Position numbers and translations under genes: made by a program
Shown: positions 46,789-57,621 of the stretch, piece after piece
Layout: the number at the start of each line of letters is the position of its first letter
Numbering within the stretch: position 1 is the first letter of the stretch
The notes under the pieces: generated by a model
What the model saw: only the letters and a program-made list of their open reading frames with translations
Told to the model about the DNA's origin: nothing
Database searches by the model: none
Assembly: GCA_006503535.1 (NCBI GenBank)
Contig: QYRS01000002.1
Span: 1,736,001 to 1,800,000, forward strand
From: Arthrinium phaeospermum
Taxonomy: Eukaryota > Ascomycota > Sordariomycetes > Amphisphaeriales > Apiosporaceae
Direction: 5' to 3'
DNA: 64,000 bases

Positions 46789-48971
46789 TCACGCCTGCAG
46801 TCCGAGTTCTCGGTAGAAGGCCTCGGTGCTGGGCTTTCTTCCAAGGAACTGCTCAAGAGTGGTCATCTCGTCTTGGCTACCGCCCTTTTCGAGCACCGTG
46901 TGTCTGTAACGCCGGCCTTCCTTACCGTCCATGGGGTTCTTCTTGAAGACGGTGTGGAACATATCGGTACTGTACACCTCAGATGAAAGGTAGCCGTAGT
47001 AGCCAGCGTCGTAGCCGCCAATCAGATGGCCAAAGGTTGCTTGGCCACTACCCCAGTTGCTACAATAAAGTCAGTAAATCCATAGCAAAGCACAGTGACT
47101 AGGCAATCGGAGTCTTAAACTTACTATCCTTCGCCAAACGTCTCGGGCCCGGCGAATCCACAGAGCTCAGCCCGGAGCTCGTTGTAAAGCTTCGTGAGGT
47201 CCATCTTCTCGATCGTCTCATGGTTTTCGGGCGCGTGGACCTTCATGTCGTAGATGCCAAAGTGCAGCTGTCGGAGGTTGAACAGCGCATCGTTGACATG
47301 CTTCGTCGCGATCTGCTTCTGGATTAAGTCGTCGGGGATGGGCTGGCCCGTCTCGTAGTGGCTTGACAGTGCCTTGATCTGGCTAGGAGTCCAGCACCAG
47401 TTCTCAAGCATCTGCGACGGGGCCTCCACAAAGTCCCTGACCGTCGAAGTTCCGTGGAATCGGGCATACTTGGTGCGACCCGCCAGATCGTGAATTCCGT
47501 GTCCGAGTTCGTGGAAGAGCGTCGTGACTTCGTCGTGCTTGAGGAGGGAAGGCTTCGTGGGGGTTGGCTTGGAGAAATTGCATACGAGGGCCGTCGCAGG
47601 GTAGTGGCGCGATCCATCCGTCTGGACGAAGCCAGGTTGCAGGTTGAAGTTGGCGGCGTGGCCATACTTGCCCTGTCGTGGGTGAAGGTCAAGGTAGAGG
47701 TAGCCCACGAAGCCGTTACCTTCGGAGTTGTCATCCCAAACTGAGTAGACGATGACGTCCTCGTGCCAAACAATGTCTTCCGCCTTGCCAGTCGGCGAAA
47801 TCTTGGCGCGTTCCTCTTTGCTAAGCTGAACAAAGGCCAGGCCGAAAAGCTCCTCGAAGATCTTCAGCATCCCCTTTACAGTATTTGAGAGAGGGAAATA
47901 CTCGGCAATCTTTGTCTCGTCGATGCTGTACTCCTGCTCAATCATCATGCGATCATAGTAACGGTGGTCCCAGAGGTAGTATTTGCCATCCGGCTTCAGA
48001 CCTCTCGACTCCTCGTCCTTCTTCTTGAGTTCAAGCAGGTGCTTTCGCTCCTTCTCACCGCCAGCGGTCAGACGTTGTCGGAGATCTGAGAGGAACGTGT
48101 TGACGGTATCAGTGGTCTTGGCCATCTTATCCTCGATACGCAGAGCAGCATGGTTGGGGTAACCCAGCATACGCGCGGCCTCATCACGCAGAACAATCGT
48201 CTCCTTAAACAGAGGCAAGTTATCATTGACCTTGTTCTCATTGGCAATAAAGACCTTACGCCTCGTCTCCGGGTTCTTGGCGAACTTGAGCGTCGGGAAC
48301 AGGTCAGGGTACTTGAAGCTGAGTCGGACCTTGCCCTCGTTCTCGCCTGTGCCCTTTTCGAGGCCCTCGACGACGTCAGCAGGCACGCCGTCCAGCTCCT
48401 CCTTCGTGAACCACACGCCGCCGTTCTCCTCGTTCAGGTTCTTCTGGAACTGGATGCTGATCTGGCTGAGGCGCTTCTTGATCTCCTTGAAGCGATCACG
48501 CTGGGGACCTTTCGGCAGCCCCAACCCGTTCTTGATGTAGTTCTTGTGCTCCTTCTCTAGCAGCCGAAGGCTCTCTGAGTCGAGGTTTGACTCGGACTTG
48601 ATATTCTTGAAGACGGCATCGACCAGCTGGAAGACATCGTCGCGCATGTTGCACTCGATGGCAAAGTCGTCCATTATCTTCTCTGCTTCGGTCGAGGCAT
48701 TGCGCAGATCCGCATCAGCCGAAACGTACTGGTAAAAGCCCAATATGCGGCCATTGAGTGCCGACTGGTCCTCGTCCTCGGCCATGGGCTTCAGGACGGA
48801 GGCAAAGCTGGCCTTTTCCACCGGGACTTGGGCCACGACCTTGTCCAGGACGCTGCGCGTGGTGTCGCACAGGGCCTTGGCCTGGCTCGCAATGGAGTCC
48901 TTGGTGCCGGTGAAGGTCGGCGGGGCCTGGGGCGGGTTCTTGTACTTGTCCGGAGCCATCGAGGCAGACAT
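46789..48971 (-). CDS. PRD1: M3 family zinc oligopeptidase (saccharolysin/thimet type)
   Basis: Two exons, 48971-47125 and 47059-46789, with a 65-bp intron. From the first ATG the product is 705 aa, close to yeast saccharolysin. The zinc site is HELGH at about 487-491 with the third ligand Glu about 25 residues on, in FVEAPSQMLENW. Other M3 marks are GYLYLDLHPRQGKYGHAAN, the substrate-binding loop GTSTVRDF and, after the junction, YNWGSGQATFGHLIGGYDAGYYGYLSSEVYS. It cleaves short peptides in the cytosol and, in yeast, in the mitochondrial intermembrane space. The frame stays open 97 codons upstream of the ATG without any AUG; that stretch is basic/hydrophobic with no acidic residue over its last 67 codons (see findings). 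The stop codon at 46789 fits the family end. Confidence 0.9.
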
Positions 48972-49172
48972 GATGGGCCGACTCGGGGTGAGTGTTGTGT
49001 ATCTGCTAGCGACGGGGTTGGGCCTGAATCGCAAATGGTTCAGGTAGGAAGTGAGGCGGGAGGCGGCGCGTGAGGAAGCCAGATTGAAGGTGATGGAGGC
49101 AAAGAGGACGAGGAGGGAGGTAAGGAGGAGGAGGAGACTGAAGCCTCTTCTTGTAGTGGAAGTGGAAGCCAG
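48972..49172 (-). other. Possible non-AUG N-terminal extension of the M3 peptidase
   Basis: In-frame, stop-free 67-codon stretch directly before the ATG. A CUG at 49172-49170 has A at -3 and G at +4. The encoded stretch is rich in Arg, Ser, Thr and Leu with no Asp or Glu, as in mitochondrial presequences. Confidence 0.4.
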
Positions 49173-50585
49173 ACTCGTCTCGTGCTTTCTGGGTTCTATG
49201 CAACTGGGCTGGTAGCTACTTCTTCTGGCGTCTTCATGTGAGACAAAGTCCAATGGGGGCAATCTTCAGCTGCAGCCGGTTCCAATAGCAAACGTCAGCC
49301 GGCACCCAGAAAATGCAGGTCTGGTGGGGGGTGGGTAGTTGCCGTTGCGGTTTTGGGTCGGACAAGGAAGCTACCGATGTCTTGTCCTTTCAGATATTGA
49401 CAGTACGTACTTGGACTTACCTCGAGCTTAAGGTTAAACCCTTTCTTACGGTACTTTGATGCACGGCGGAAGGGCGGTATGGGCGGGGGGACTGGCTGCT
49501 GGCTGGTCGGGTGGTGGGCTTGGTTGTCGAGTAAGAGTATTAGTAGGCGCGGCGCGGGGTAACAAAAAGGGTTGACGAGGTAAGCGAGCGGCAGGGCGAT
49601 TGTGATGCGAGGTGGGAGGTGGAAGCTAGCCGAAACAATTGCTGTAAAAGGCCGAACAAGGGCGTTAGGGTAGACTTCCGCCGGGAGAGGAGGGGTTCTT
49701 GGAGGGGTTGTTTTGCCTGGTTTTGGGTACATGCAAGTCAGATACAGATAATGTAGATAATGTGCACCCAATACATCCAACCAAGATAATCATGATGCTA
49801 TACGAGTGACGGGCCACAGGAGCTACAGCACAAGACAGGCAATACCCACAGTAATGCTGTAACATATACCTCTAATCCTTGCCAGCGAGACTAATATTAG
49901 GCCCCTTTCCCTCACGCACGCTTGCCCACTGTACAGTCAGCTTTAGAGAGGGGCACTTGACTTGGGGCGTCGTTCCCGGGCTGTGGTCGACCAGTGATTT
50001 CAGCCCAAAGCCGTATCCAAGGACACATCTGAGGGAGCTATCCTGGTAACCTGGCAAGGGCGCTGTTTGCACTCCAGCCCATCACTCATCAATAGATCTG
50101 CAGCAGCAAAGCACCGAAGCAACCGCCCGGGCACTCGAGGTGACATGTGTGACCGATTGCTTGCTTTGCCGAGTCATCACCGCGGTCGCCAAAGTCTTCA
50201 CCACCTGCTACAGTAACATCCAATGTCACACAACTTTGACTGGTTGTAGATATGCAAACACACGCGCATACACAAACGGGCATAGAACACAACACCTGGG
50301 GGACCATTTTTGTTATGGGTAGGGATTCACAAGCGCATCATCCCGTGCCATGTGTCCTTCAATGATTATCTATCCGAGAGAGGAACCAGGAGCGAGTTCC
50401 CCCCTTAAATCAATACATGCGTAATTCCGTGATTCAATCAATGAGCAAACGCCATGTCATTCCCCCAGCCATGCAAATTCCTGCAATGCCTGATACTGGG
50501 CTTCGGTGCAGTAAAAACAAAAGACGATCCAATCACCCACAACTCCCAACGCATTTCGGCACCTCTTCATCCATGACGTTCGACC
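49173..50585. other. Intergenic region
   Basis: About 1.4 kb between the M3 peptidase and the myosin light chain genes. The first 90 bp before 49172 continue the open frame of the M3 gene. A 161-codon Pro-rich frame (49780-49295, -) is not supported. Confidence 0.4.
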
Positions 50586-51272
50586 TTAGTTGGCCAAGAT
50601 GGTCCGCACAAGGTCTGCATAGCATTAGCATTTATTCCCCCAAGAAACTGGTCCAATGCACCACTGCTTATACAATGGTGGGAAAGAGGCGTGTGCGACT
50701 TACCGGTGTAGTTGACCTGTCCCGAGCTGGTGTCGACGGCCTTCAGCAGCTCGTCGACCTCCTCGTCCGTCATCTTCTCGCCCAGGTTCGTCAGAATGTA
50801 CTTGAGCTGGCCGACTCCAATGAAGCCCGTCATGTCCTTGTCGAACACTTGGAAACCGCGGCAGTACTCGTCGGGCTCGCCAGGGTCGCGGAAGCCGCCC
50901 GGCCGGTTCAGGACGCGCTGGAAGGTCTCGAAGTCGACTGTGATTTGAAAACGTTTGTTAGTCGATATACTCTGTAAGATCATGCTGCAATGTCTCGCAA
51001 TTGATGCGTTGTCGTCGTAGTTGCGCAAATGGCCACAGGGACGGTCGCAGCCCAAAAATGGAGCTGCCGATCATGGGTGCGAGATGGTGTTACTTACAGT
51101 CACCACCAACATTCTTCTCCAGGTCGCGGATCTCTGTCAGGGTCGGGTTCTGACCACAGGCCCGGAGCAGGTCGCCTAAGCTGTCGAGCTGGACACGACC
51201 GTTGCCGCGCTTGTCGAACAGGGAGAAAGCCTCCTTGTAGTTGGTAGAAGCCTGTCCTTCATTAGCTGCCAT
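50586..51272 (-). CDS. CDC4-like: Myosin essential light chain, Cdc4 type (EF-hand)
   Basis: Three exons: 51272-51098, 50937-50704 and a last one of only 29 nt, 50614-50586, with introns of 160 and 89 bp. The product is 145 aa, the standard length. EF-hand-like loops: YKEAFSLFDKRGNGRVQLDSLGDLLRACG (loop residues partly lost, as in light chains), CRGFQVFDKDMTGFIGVGQLKYILTNLGEKMTDEEVDELL (the best preserved, still lacking the full ligand set) and a final AVDTSSGQVNYTDLVRTILAN completed by the last exon. Cdc4/Mlc1 light chains bind the IQ motifs of type II and V myosins and are needed for the cytokinetic ring and septum. Here a role in septation is inferred from the family. Confidence 0.9.
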
Positions 51273-52497
51273 TTTGGGTGATGGTTTTGTTTACACCGGC
51301 GAATTGCGAGATGCGCGCGCAGGGACTTGTTGTTGGCGTTGTCTGTTGTAATCGGCGGATGCGAAAATTGACGAAGCAGGAAAATGGCAAATTTGCTGGT
51401 AGCGATTGATATTCCTGGCACGGATGAGGAGGAAATAGCGATCGTGAGACAATGCAATCAATCAGATGTATTGGTAAGAGGTGGGTTCATCGAAAGACGG
51501 CAGACAGGCAAAATAGAATTGCAGCCGGGCCAACAACAAGAACCTCGGAAAGTTTTCCAGTGCGATTGTAGCGAGCCGAATGGGCTTGATGGCGCTGACT
51601 GGTTGCTTCTGACGGCATCGCTGGGGCGCTAAAAGCAGGGATTCTGGCCATCTTTTTTCTTGCTTTGCATGGCCTCATCTGTCGCTCGGTCGGGGTTTCG
51701 AGGGGCTGCACCGACTGGTCGTTTTTTTTTTGTCGAACAGGTAAGGTAGGCGGTGTTTACTTTTCGCAGGCCGGCCGGGTAACAACAAGTCCCTTGCACC
51801 ACAGCATGCCGTGTGGTGTGGTGGGGTGGATTTGGGGCATATAGGGGGGTTGTAAACTTACCATTCTGACGGTTGGGATATTTCTCGCGGGAAATAGGGC
51901 GGTTTGAGAAGATGAATTCTAGCCAAACAGTAATTTGGACTTGGTGATGGGATTTCGAGGAGGAGAGAAACAGTAAAGGGAGAAATCCAAACAGTGAAAC
52001 AACTGATCAGACTGGTTTTCTTTGGTTCTCCCTATCAGAGGGTGGTCCATTGGCATGTACTGGTCTGTGCCAATTTCAATGCGTCCAGATTGCAGTGGGG
52101 TGCGACCAACTCAGCGCCCCCGACTACTCCCACTGCCCCCCATCGTCACGGCAACCAAACGGACAACGCTGGCTTCTTGGCCTGAAGCGGCAAGCGGCGG
52201 TGAAATAGTCCCAGCTGAGTAGCCCCACGAACGACCTGATAGTCTGAGACTGATGGGTGAGACTGATTGGTGACTGCTGCTGCTGAAGCAGCTTCATAGG
52301 ACGTGTCATCTTTGTGTCTGTCTCTGCCTCAAAAAGGGTCTTCCGGGTACCGTTTCAAAAGACAGCCCGACTCATGGAATACCACTCCCCGCACTTGACA
52401 TTACATTGATACGGGTCAACTTAGTTACAAGCTCTCTCCATCTATCTAGGCTATACAAGTACAGATCAATACAGATGTTTTTCATTGAAACAACACA
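51273..52497. other. Intergenic region
   Basis: About 1.2 kb upstream of the light chain gene and downstream of the methyltransferase. Short T-runs near 51722; no gene, repeat or RNA recognised. Confidence 0.4.
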
Positions 52498-53462
52498 TCA
52501 TCTTCTCCTCGCCATCAGTAGATATGTTCCCCAATCCGACACCACTTCAGCTTCTTTCCAGCGGTCTCCCATCGCCTTCCACTCCGGCACTGAGTCAATC
52601 ATATGGTCCCACATAACGTCCACCACGTCACCCGCTCCGCCCTCTGCTCGACTCTTGACGTCCGGGTAAGCGTCTTTCCACGAGTTGTAGCAGCTGAATG
52701 TGCGGGTGTACGCCTCAACGGCGCCGAGTTTCATCCTGTTGGTCTGCCACGCGACCTCCTCGCCCTGGCCCTGCTGGCCCGGCTCGTGCAATTGCCTCTG
52801 TACGTCGGTAAACTCGGTCTCGGGCGGGACGACCTCGCGCAGTAGGTTCCGCAGTATCTTCCGGCCGGGCTCCCAGAAGCGCCCCATGCCCTCGACGCCA
52901 GGCGCCACCTCGCCGAAGCCGTAGACAAATGCCTCCATGATGTCGGTGGCCTGCTCGTAGCCCAGCAGCACGTTGTCCTTGTAGCCGAAGAACGCCACGG
53001 TGCCGCCGGGCTTGAGGGTGCGGGCCAGGTTCGGCCAGACTTGGGCGTAGTCGAACCAGTGGGCCGCCTGGCCGGCCACCACCATGTCAAGCGACTTGTC
53101 CCCTACGAAAGTCAGGTCCTCGGCATTGCCTTGCCGGAACTGGATGTTGCTGCTGGTTGTCGTCTTCTTTGCTTGGGCTACCATGCCGGCCGACGGATCG
53201 ATGGCGGTCACGGAGGCGAAATGGGGGCTGAGCTCCCGCGAGATGAGGCCATGGCCGCAGCCGAGATCAAGCAAGGCCCCTGCGGGTGTGGGAAGTTGAT
53301 GATATGCCAGTATGGCCCGATAGAGAACGGGTGGGTATGATGGCCGGAATACAGCGTATGATTTAGCCGAGAACGTCGATCTCCTAGTTGGTAGTTAGCG
53401 ACTTGGTATATTTGATGATGGAGTGTGATGTGTTGCTAAGCGACTTACGCAAATGCCGACAT
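52498..53462 (-). CDS. SAM-dependent methyltransferase (Tmt1/Crg1-like)
   Basis: Two exons: a 14-nt first exon 53462-53449 (M-S-A-F plus two bases) and 53383-52498, with a 65-bp intron (GTAAGT...CTAG). The product is 299 aa. The splice joins MSAF to ARSTFSAKSYAVFRPSYPPVLYRAIL, the usual start of fungal trans-aconitate-methyltransferase-like proteins ('YxxFRPxYP'). The SAM site motif I is LLDLGCGHGLISREL, with the acidic motif II at VTAIDPSAGM and post-I segments AEDLTFVGDKSLDMVVAGQAAHWFD. Class I Rossmann methyltransferase, probably cytosolic; the small-molecule acceptor (trans-aconitate, cantharidin-like or other) cannot be told. Confidence 0.87.
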
Positions 53463-53885
53463 TTTTGAAACGCCACGACAAGTCGCCTAGCTATTGTGAG
53501 GATAAAGCGAGTTCAACGACACTGTTCATTCTCTACTTGGTGTCTTCTGTATACAATAGTATGCAAGCAGGTTTACGATTATATGTAACTTTATATTGCC
53601 GTGTCCCATAGACGATGAGACCTCGCAGCCGAGACGAAATAGGGCCGAGGCCAAGACTTGGGGTACGGAAGCAGCCATCCAATGAGAATGCGGGGTTGAG
53701 GGACTACCCTCTTAGGAAGCTGCCCCGGAAACACCAAACGGCAGTGCTTAGGCACAGCCTACCAAGAGCTTTTAGGATACGTGCCAACAAGGAACCTCCC
53801 TCTTGAATAAAACCTCTCATCCAGTTTCATTCCATCCCACTGATCCATTCATCATATCAATTGGGCGAACATCTTTAACCATTCA
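53463..53885. promoter_or_regulatory. Divergent promoter region, methyltransferase / CoA-binding gene
   Basis: A 0.4-kb gap between outward-facing genes, so both promoters must lie here. No specific site identified. Confidence 0.5.
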
Positions 53886-54533
53886 ATGTCAAGTAGAGCA
53901 ATCAAGATGACCACCGAAGCTACAGCCAAAGCTTTCTTCTCCTCGCCCTACTTTTCGGTAGTCGGAGCAAGTTCCAACCCAGCCAAGTTCGGACACAAGA
54001 GTAAGCCATCTCTATCTCTATCTCTCTTTTCATCGCATATGAGTTTATCTCATCCCAAGTCGTTCCCATCCGGCGAAATTACACCTCGCTACGCGTCCCA
54101 TAGTACCCACGTGAGGACAAGAACCATCAGCCAGCGATATTGATACAGCTCACCAGTTTTCGCGTGGTACATTGCCCACTCTATCCCAGCCACCCCCATC
54201 AACCCGGGCAGCAATTCCATTGCAGTATCGGGCAAGGACTATAACACTGTGCCCACACTTTCCGCACTGCCGCATCCTAAGGAGACGTCGGTCTCCATCA
54301 TTACACCCCCGGCGGCCACGCTGAAGGTGCTCAAAGAGGCCAAGGAGCTGGGCATCCCGGCAGTGTGGCTGCAGCCTGGCACCTTTGACGACGCGGTGCT
54401 CAAGTTCGCCTACTCCAAAGGCGACGATGGCTTTGGTGGCGAAGTCGTCGCAGGAGACGGCGGCAGAGGCAGCGAGGGCTGGTGTGTTCTCGTTGACGGG
54501 GAAAAGGCGATGAAGGCGGCTGGCAAGTTGTAG
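53886..54533 (+). CDS. CoA-binding (YccU-like Rossmann) domain protein
   Basis: Two exons, 53886-54000 and 54157-54533, with a 156-bp intron. The product is 163 aa from the first ATG, or 156 aa from the ATG at 53907, which aligns better with the family start (MTTEATAKAFFSSPYFSVVGASSNPAKFGHK). The glycine-rich nucleotide loop VVGASSNPAKFG is followed, across the junction, by IFAWYIAHSIPATPINPGS. Then come PKETSVSIITPPAATLKVLKEAKELGIPAVWLQPGTFDD, all hallmarks of the CoA_binding_2 family. An extra Gly-rich loop (GGEVVAGDGGRG) precedes the last strand CVLVDGEKAM. The physiological role of the family is not known; it may bind CoA or a related nucleotide. Confidence 0.85.
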
Positions 54534-54732
54534 AGCCGCGACAACTGTATCTCGCAGTGCACGCAGACCCTTCTAGTTGCGCCGGAAGGATTCAGCCTAA
54601 TGCTTACGGTATAACTATCACGATGATGCGGAACTCGACCTGCTCTTTGAAGCAGAGCAGGATGATTACGTTGTTCTAGCCATTATACATTAAAGTGGAA
54701 GGAAACCCAACAAGCCCCAGCCGCCAACCGAT
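54534..54732. other. Short convergent intergenic gap
   Basis: About 0.2 kb between two 3' ends. Contains AT-rich sequence, presumably the two polyadenylation regions. Confidence 0.4.
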
Positions 54733-55962
54733 CTATCCGGAATTCCTCCTACCGCCACGGGTCGACAGCCGTGGTCGGAGTTGTGTCAAAGGTTTATCAC
54801 CGCTAATGTGGTTGTGTTCAATCTTTGTTTCTTCCCTCAGAATCCTCGTCACCCACGCCATGCCCTTGACGCCTTCCTCCATGCCGTAGATTCCAGCTAG
54901 AGGAAAGCAATGCATCTGTCCTTCCCAAATCATCCAGCTACCCCGGACTCCATGCTCCTCGCACTTTTCTCTCAGTACATCTGTATCTGGAGCTAGCACA
55001 TCATGCGTTCCATAGACGCCATACACGTGGATCTTTTGGAGCTTCATGGCCCGATAGACCACATCACTATTCAGGGCAGGAGACACGTGAGGGTCATCAG
55101 CGTTGATCCCCGTATCCAGTTCTCCCGGGGGCGAGGCTGTCCACGCTTCGGCGACCGAGCCCGTGTATTCGGCGCCCAGAAGCGGGTCGTGTTGGTCAAC
55201 TTCGGCCATCTTCGAATTCGAGTTTCGCAGATCGGCCGCTGGCGAGATGACCACGATGCTCTCCAGTATTGAGCGCAGCCTCGTCATGTCCGCCTCCAGA
55301 TCCAAAGGCTTTCCTGTTTCGATGGGGCCGAGACCGAACGATGATTTCCGCGAATATGCGTCAATGGTCTTGGACAGATGCGTGGCCCACCAGAACCCCA
55401 GGCTCAGCGCGATGTTGGCGCCCGCCGAGTCACCCATCAGTACCACTTTCTTGCCGGCCGTCGCCGATTCGCTGATGAGCCTGGCCAGCAGGCGGCGCAG
55501 CACGGGCAGCGACTCACTCGCGGGGCTGTTGGGGGCCAGCGGATAGCTCACGATGGTGAACCTGTGGGTGCCGGCGAGGCTGCTGGCGATCTTACCCACA
55601 AAGCTCCAGTGTTGGCCCGAGGGTGGGCTCTGGAACCCGCCGCCGGCGAAATAGTACACATTGTGCAGCGGTCCCGGTCCCTGTTTTCTGACGAACGACG
55701 AAGAGGTCTCCGGCACGAAATCGTACAGCCACACGTCGGTGGACTCATGGCATCGCTCTACGATCTTGCAGCCATTCCTGCGCTTGGGGTAACCGGCCAA
55801 ACGGGGGCTCCCGGCTGGCTGCGGCTTTCCTGGCTTGACGAGGCGCGGCCGCACGGGTTTGATGACGGTCCGGAGGACGCGATAAAGGAATGAGAGGTCG
55901 GTCTCTCGTTGCACAGTAACTAACTGGCTCTTTGGTTGGGTTTGGCCAGCTGCGGCTGGCAT
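54733..55962 (-). CDS. Alpha/beta hydrolase, HSL/DUF-type, non-canonical oxyanion motif
   Basis: Single exon of 409 aa from the first ATG (55962); the frame is open a further 20 codons upstream but without ATG. The catalytic Ser is at about 179 in VLMGDSAGANIAL. The acid is probably Asp321 or Asp326 in YGTHDVLAPD, and the base His351 in GQMHCFPL. The oxyanion region reads YYFAGGGFQSP, in which the usual His of HGGG is replaced by Ala in the position before GGG; this is a known variant in fungal hydrolases of this kind. No signal peptide or clear membrane helix; an early amphipathic stretch (FLYRVLRTVIKPVRPRL) may touch membranes. The substrate is unknown (short-chain ester or sterol ester class). 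Confidence 0.83.
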   Translation of the reverse strand: MPAAAGQTQPKSQLVTVQRETDLSFLYRVLRTVIKPVRPRLVKPGKPQPAGSPRLAGYPKRRNGCKIVERCHESTDVWLYDFVPETSSSFVRKQGPGPLHNVYYFAGGGFQSPPSGQHWSFVGKIASSLAGTHRFTIVSYPLAPNSPASESLPVLRRLLARLISESATAGKKVVLMGDSAGANIALSLGFWWATHLSKTIDAYSRKSSFGLGPIETGKPLDLEADMTRLRSILESIVVISPAADLRNSNSKMAEVDQHDPLLGAEYTGSVAEAWTASPPGELDTGINADDPHVSPALNSDVVYRAMKLQKIHVYGVYGTHDVLAPDTDVLREKCEEHGVRGSWMIWEGQMHCFPLAGIYGMEEGVKGMAWVTRILREETKIEHNHISGDKPLTQLRPRLSTRGGRRNSG

Positions 55963-57621
55963 AATTGAAGGTGTGGGATCTCTCGCCTGAGCTACTCGGA
56001 CTTTGACAAAACGCGACAGCAAGATAATTATGTAACGATCAGGTTATTTGGCACGCGACTCTTGTTATATATGAAGTTTCACGTTGCAGAAAAAAGGATC
56101 CTCTGGGAGTGGATACATCAATCAAATCTGAGGCTCTCCGAGCTAGTGTTGCCGCCGCCGCCGCCCTGGCTTATGCTGACGACGGTTGTGACGTCGTTGA
56201 ACGGAACAGTGGGCCATGGCCCGACCCGATTCATGGCTCAATCGCATTCCTCGAGCGAACTACCTCAAGCCCGGCATGCCATTGGGCCAGAATTCCCCGA
56301 ATGATTCAGAAGTGCCATTCAAGCTCTATCCCGACTTCAGAGGTTCGATTTCCGGCGTTGCCCTGCATTTTCGCGACACGGAAACATAGGGGCGGCCAAT
56401 CGAGCTAGAAAGGGGGCTCGGCCTTTCTGCGGTCTCTGCTTTTGGAATGAGGCCTTTTTAAGTCCTTTCATTCCCTCCTTTGGGCGGCTACTGTTCGAAA
56501 GTTTCGCTGGCCCATTCCTCCTGCAGCAGCCATGGTTCCTCGACTGCAGCAGTCCCCTGGTTCCCGCACCATGCACCAACGCCCGCGAGGTCGCTCTGAC
56601 TCTGTCGCGCATCGCTGCCCGAGCTAGCGAGAATCGGATCGGCGGCCTGCGATGTTTTCTGGCAGTCCAATTAGCCTCACACCTAAAGTTTGATTGCTAT
56701 TGAGTTTACAAACCTTGGAAGCGGCCATTTGGGTACGATTGCGAGCCCCGGTAGGAGTCGCGGTGGCTTTCTTACTAGTCTTCTTCGACTTTGGCCTACG
56801 CTCACGCCTTAAGGATCAGCATCAAAACAACAAATAGCACGCCAGCGGATCATATCTTCGGCTGCATGAAAACTGAGAATTGCTGCTATAGATCCCGAAG
56901 GACGGTTTGGATGCAGCTTAACAGGACTCGCATCGAACATGTATACAGTCTTAAGAACCTGGTAATTTAATTGAAATGGTATACCACAATCTTAGAGACT
57001 TCGTACTCTTCCTGGAAAGATGTTGCCTCAATATAGCGAATTGGGTATCGTCGTGTAAAAGACCGTAAAAGGCGATCGTGTAAGTGATCACAAGCGGGAT
57101 CTCTCTACAGTATAGATATTGCTCTCAGCACTGTGTTCATGTCACACAAACGCACAGCCCCCCTAGGCTCGCTCGAATTACAGACAGGTACATGGCTACC
57201 GAGTATGCGGATATGGATAATCATAATCGCATTCACGATCAAGATATATGTCGCTGCATGAATAGATTCAAACGTATTGATTGACAATTATTGCAAAGAA
57301 GGCAACACGAATATTAGATCTTGATTGCTTGTTGAGATCGCATTCGATTCAACAACATTGTCACTTCAACGTCCGTCATCACTTCCTAGGAAACCTTCAG
57401 CTTTCTGCTTATCTCAGCTTGTTTGCCTAATTCCTACTTGGAAGTGGCCCTTCGTCTTGGATCGCATCAGGAGGGGACGACGACATACCCGTATTGACCA
57501 TATCGATAATTTCAAAGCAAAATCCCATACCCAGATAAAAGCAGCATTTCAGCAGTCTAGATCCCAAGATAGGCGACTGAGCAAATAAATTTTGTCACGA
57601 CTGTGAAAATTCATTGTTACC
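55963..57621. other. 1.7-kb intergenic region
   Basis: Promoter side of both neighbours. AT-rich from about 56800. No gene, RNA or repeat recognised. Confidence 0.4.

Noticed and set aside
46789..46800. Possible GTGAGT donor overlapping the M3 peptidase stop codon
   Set aside because: The protein already ends where the family normally ends and no downstream exon was seen.
49295..49780. 161-codon Pro-rich minus-strand frame
   Set aside because: Low complexity, no domain, lies in the promoter of the M3 gene.
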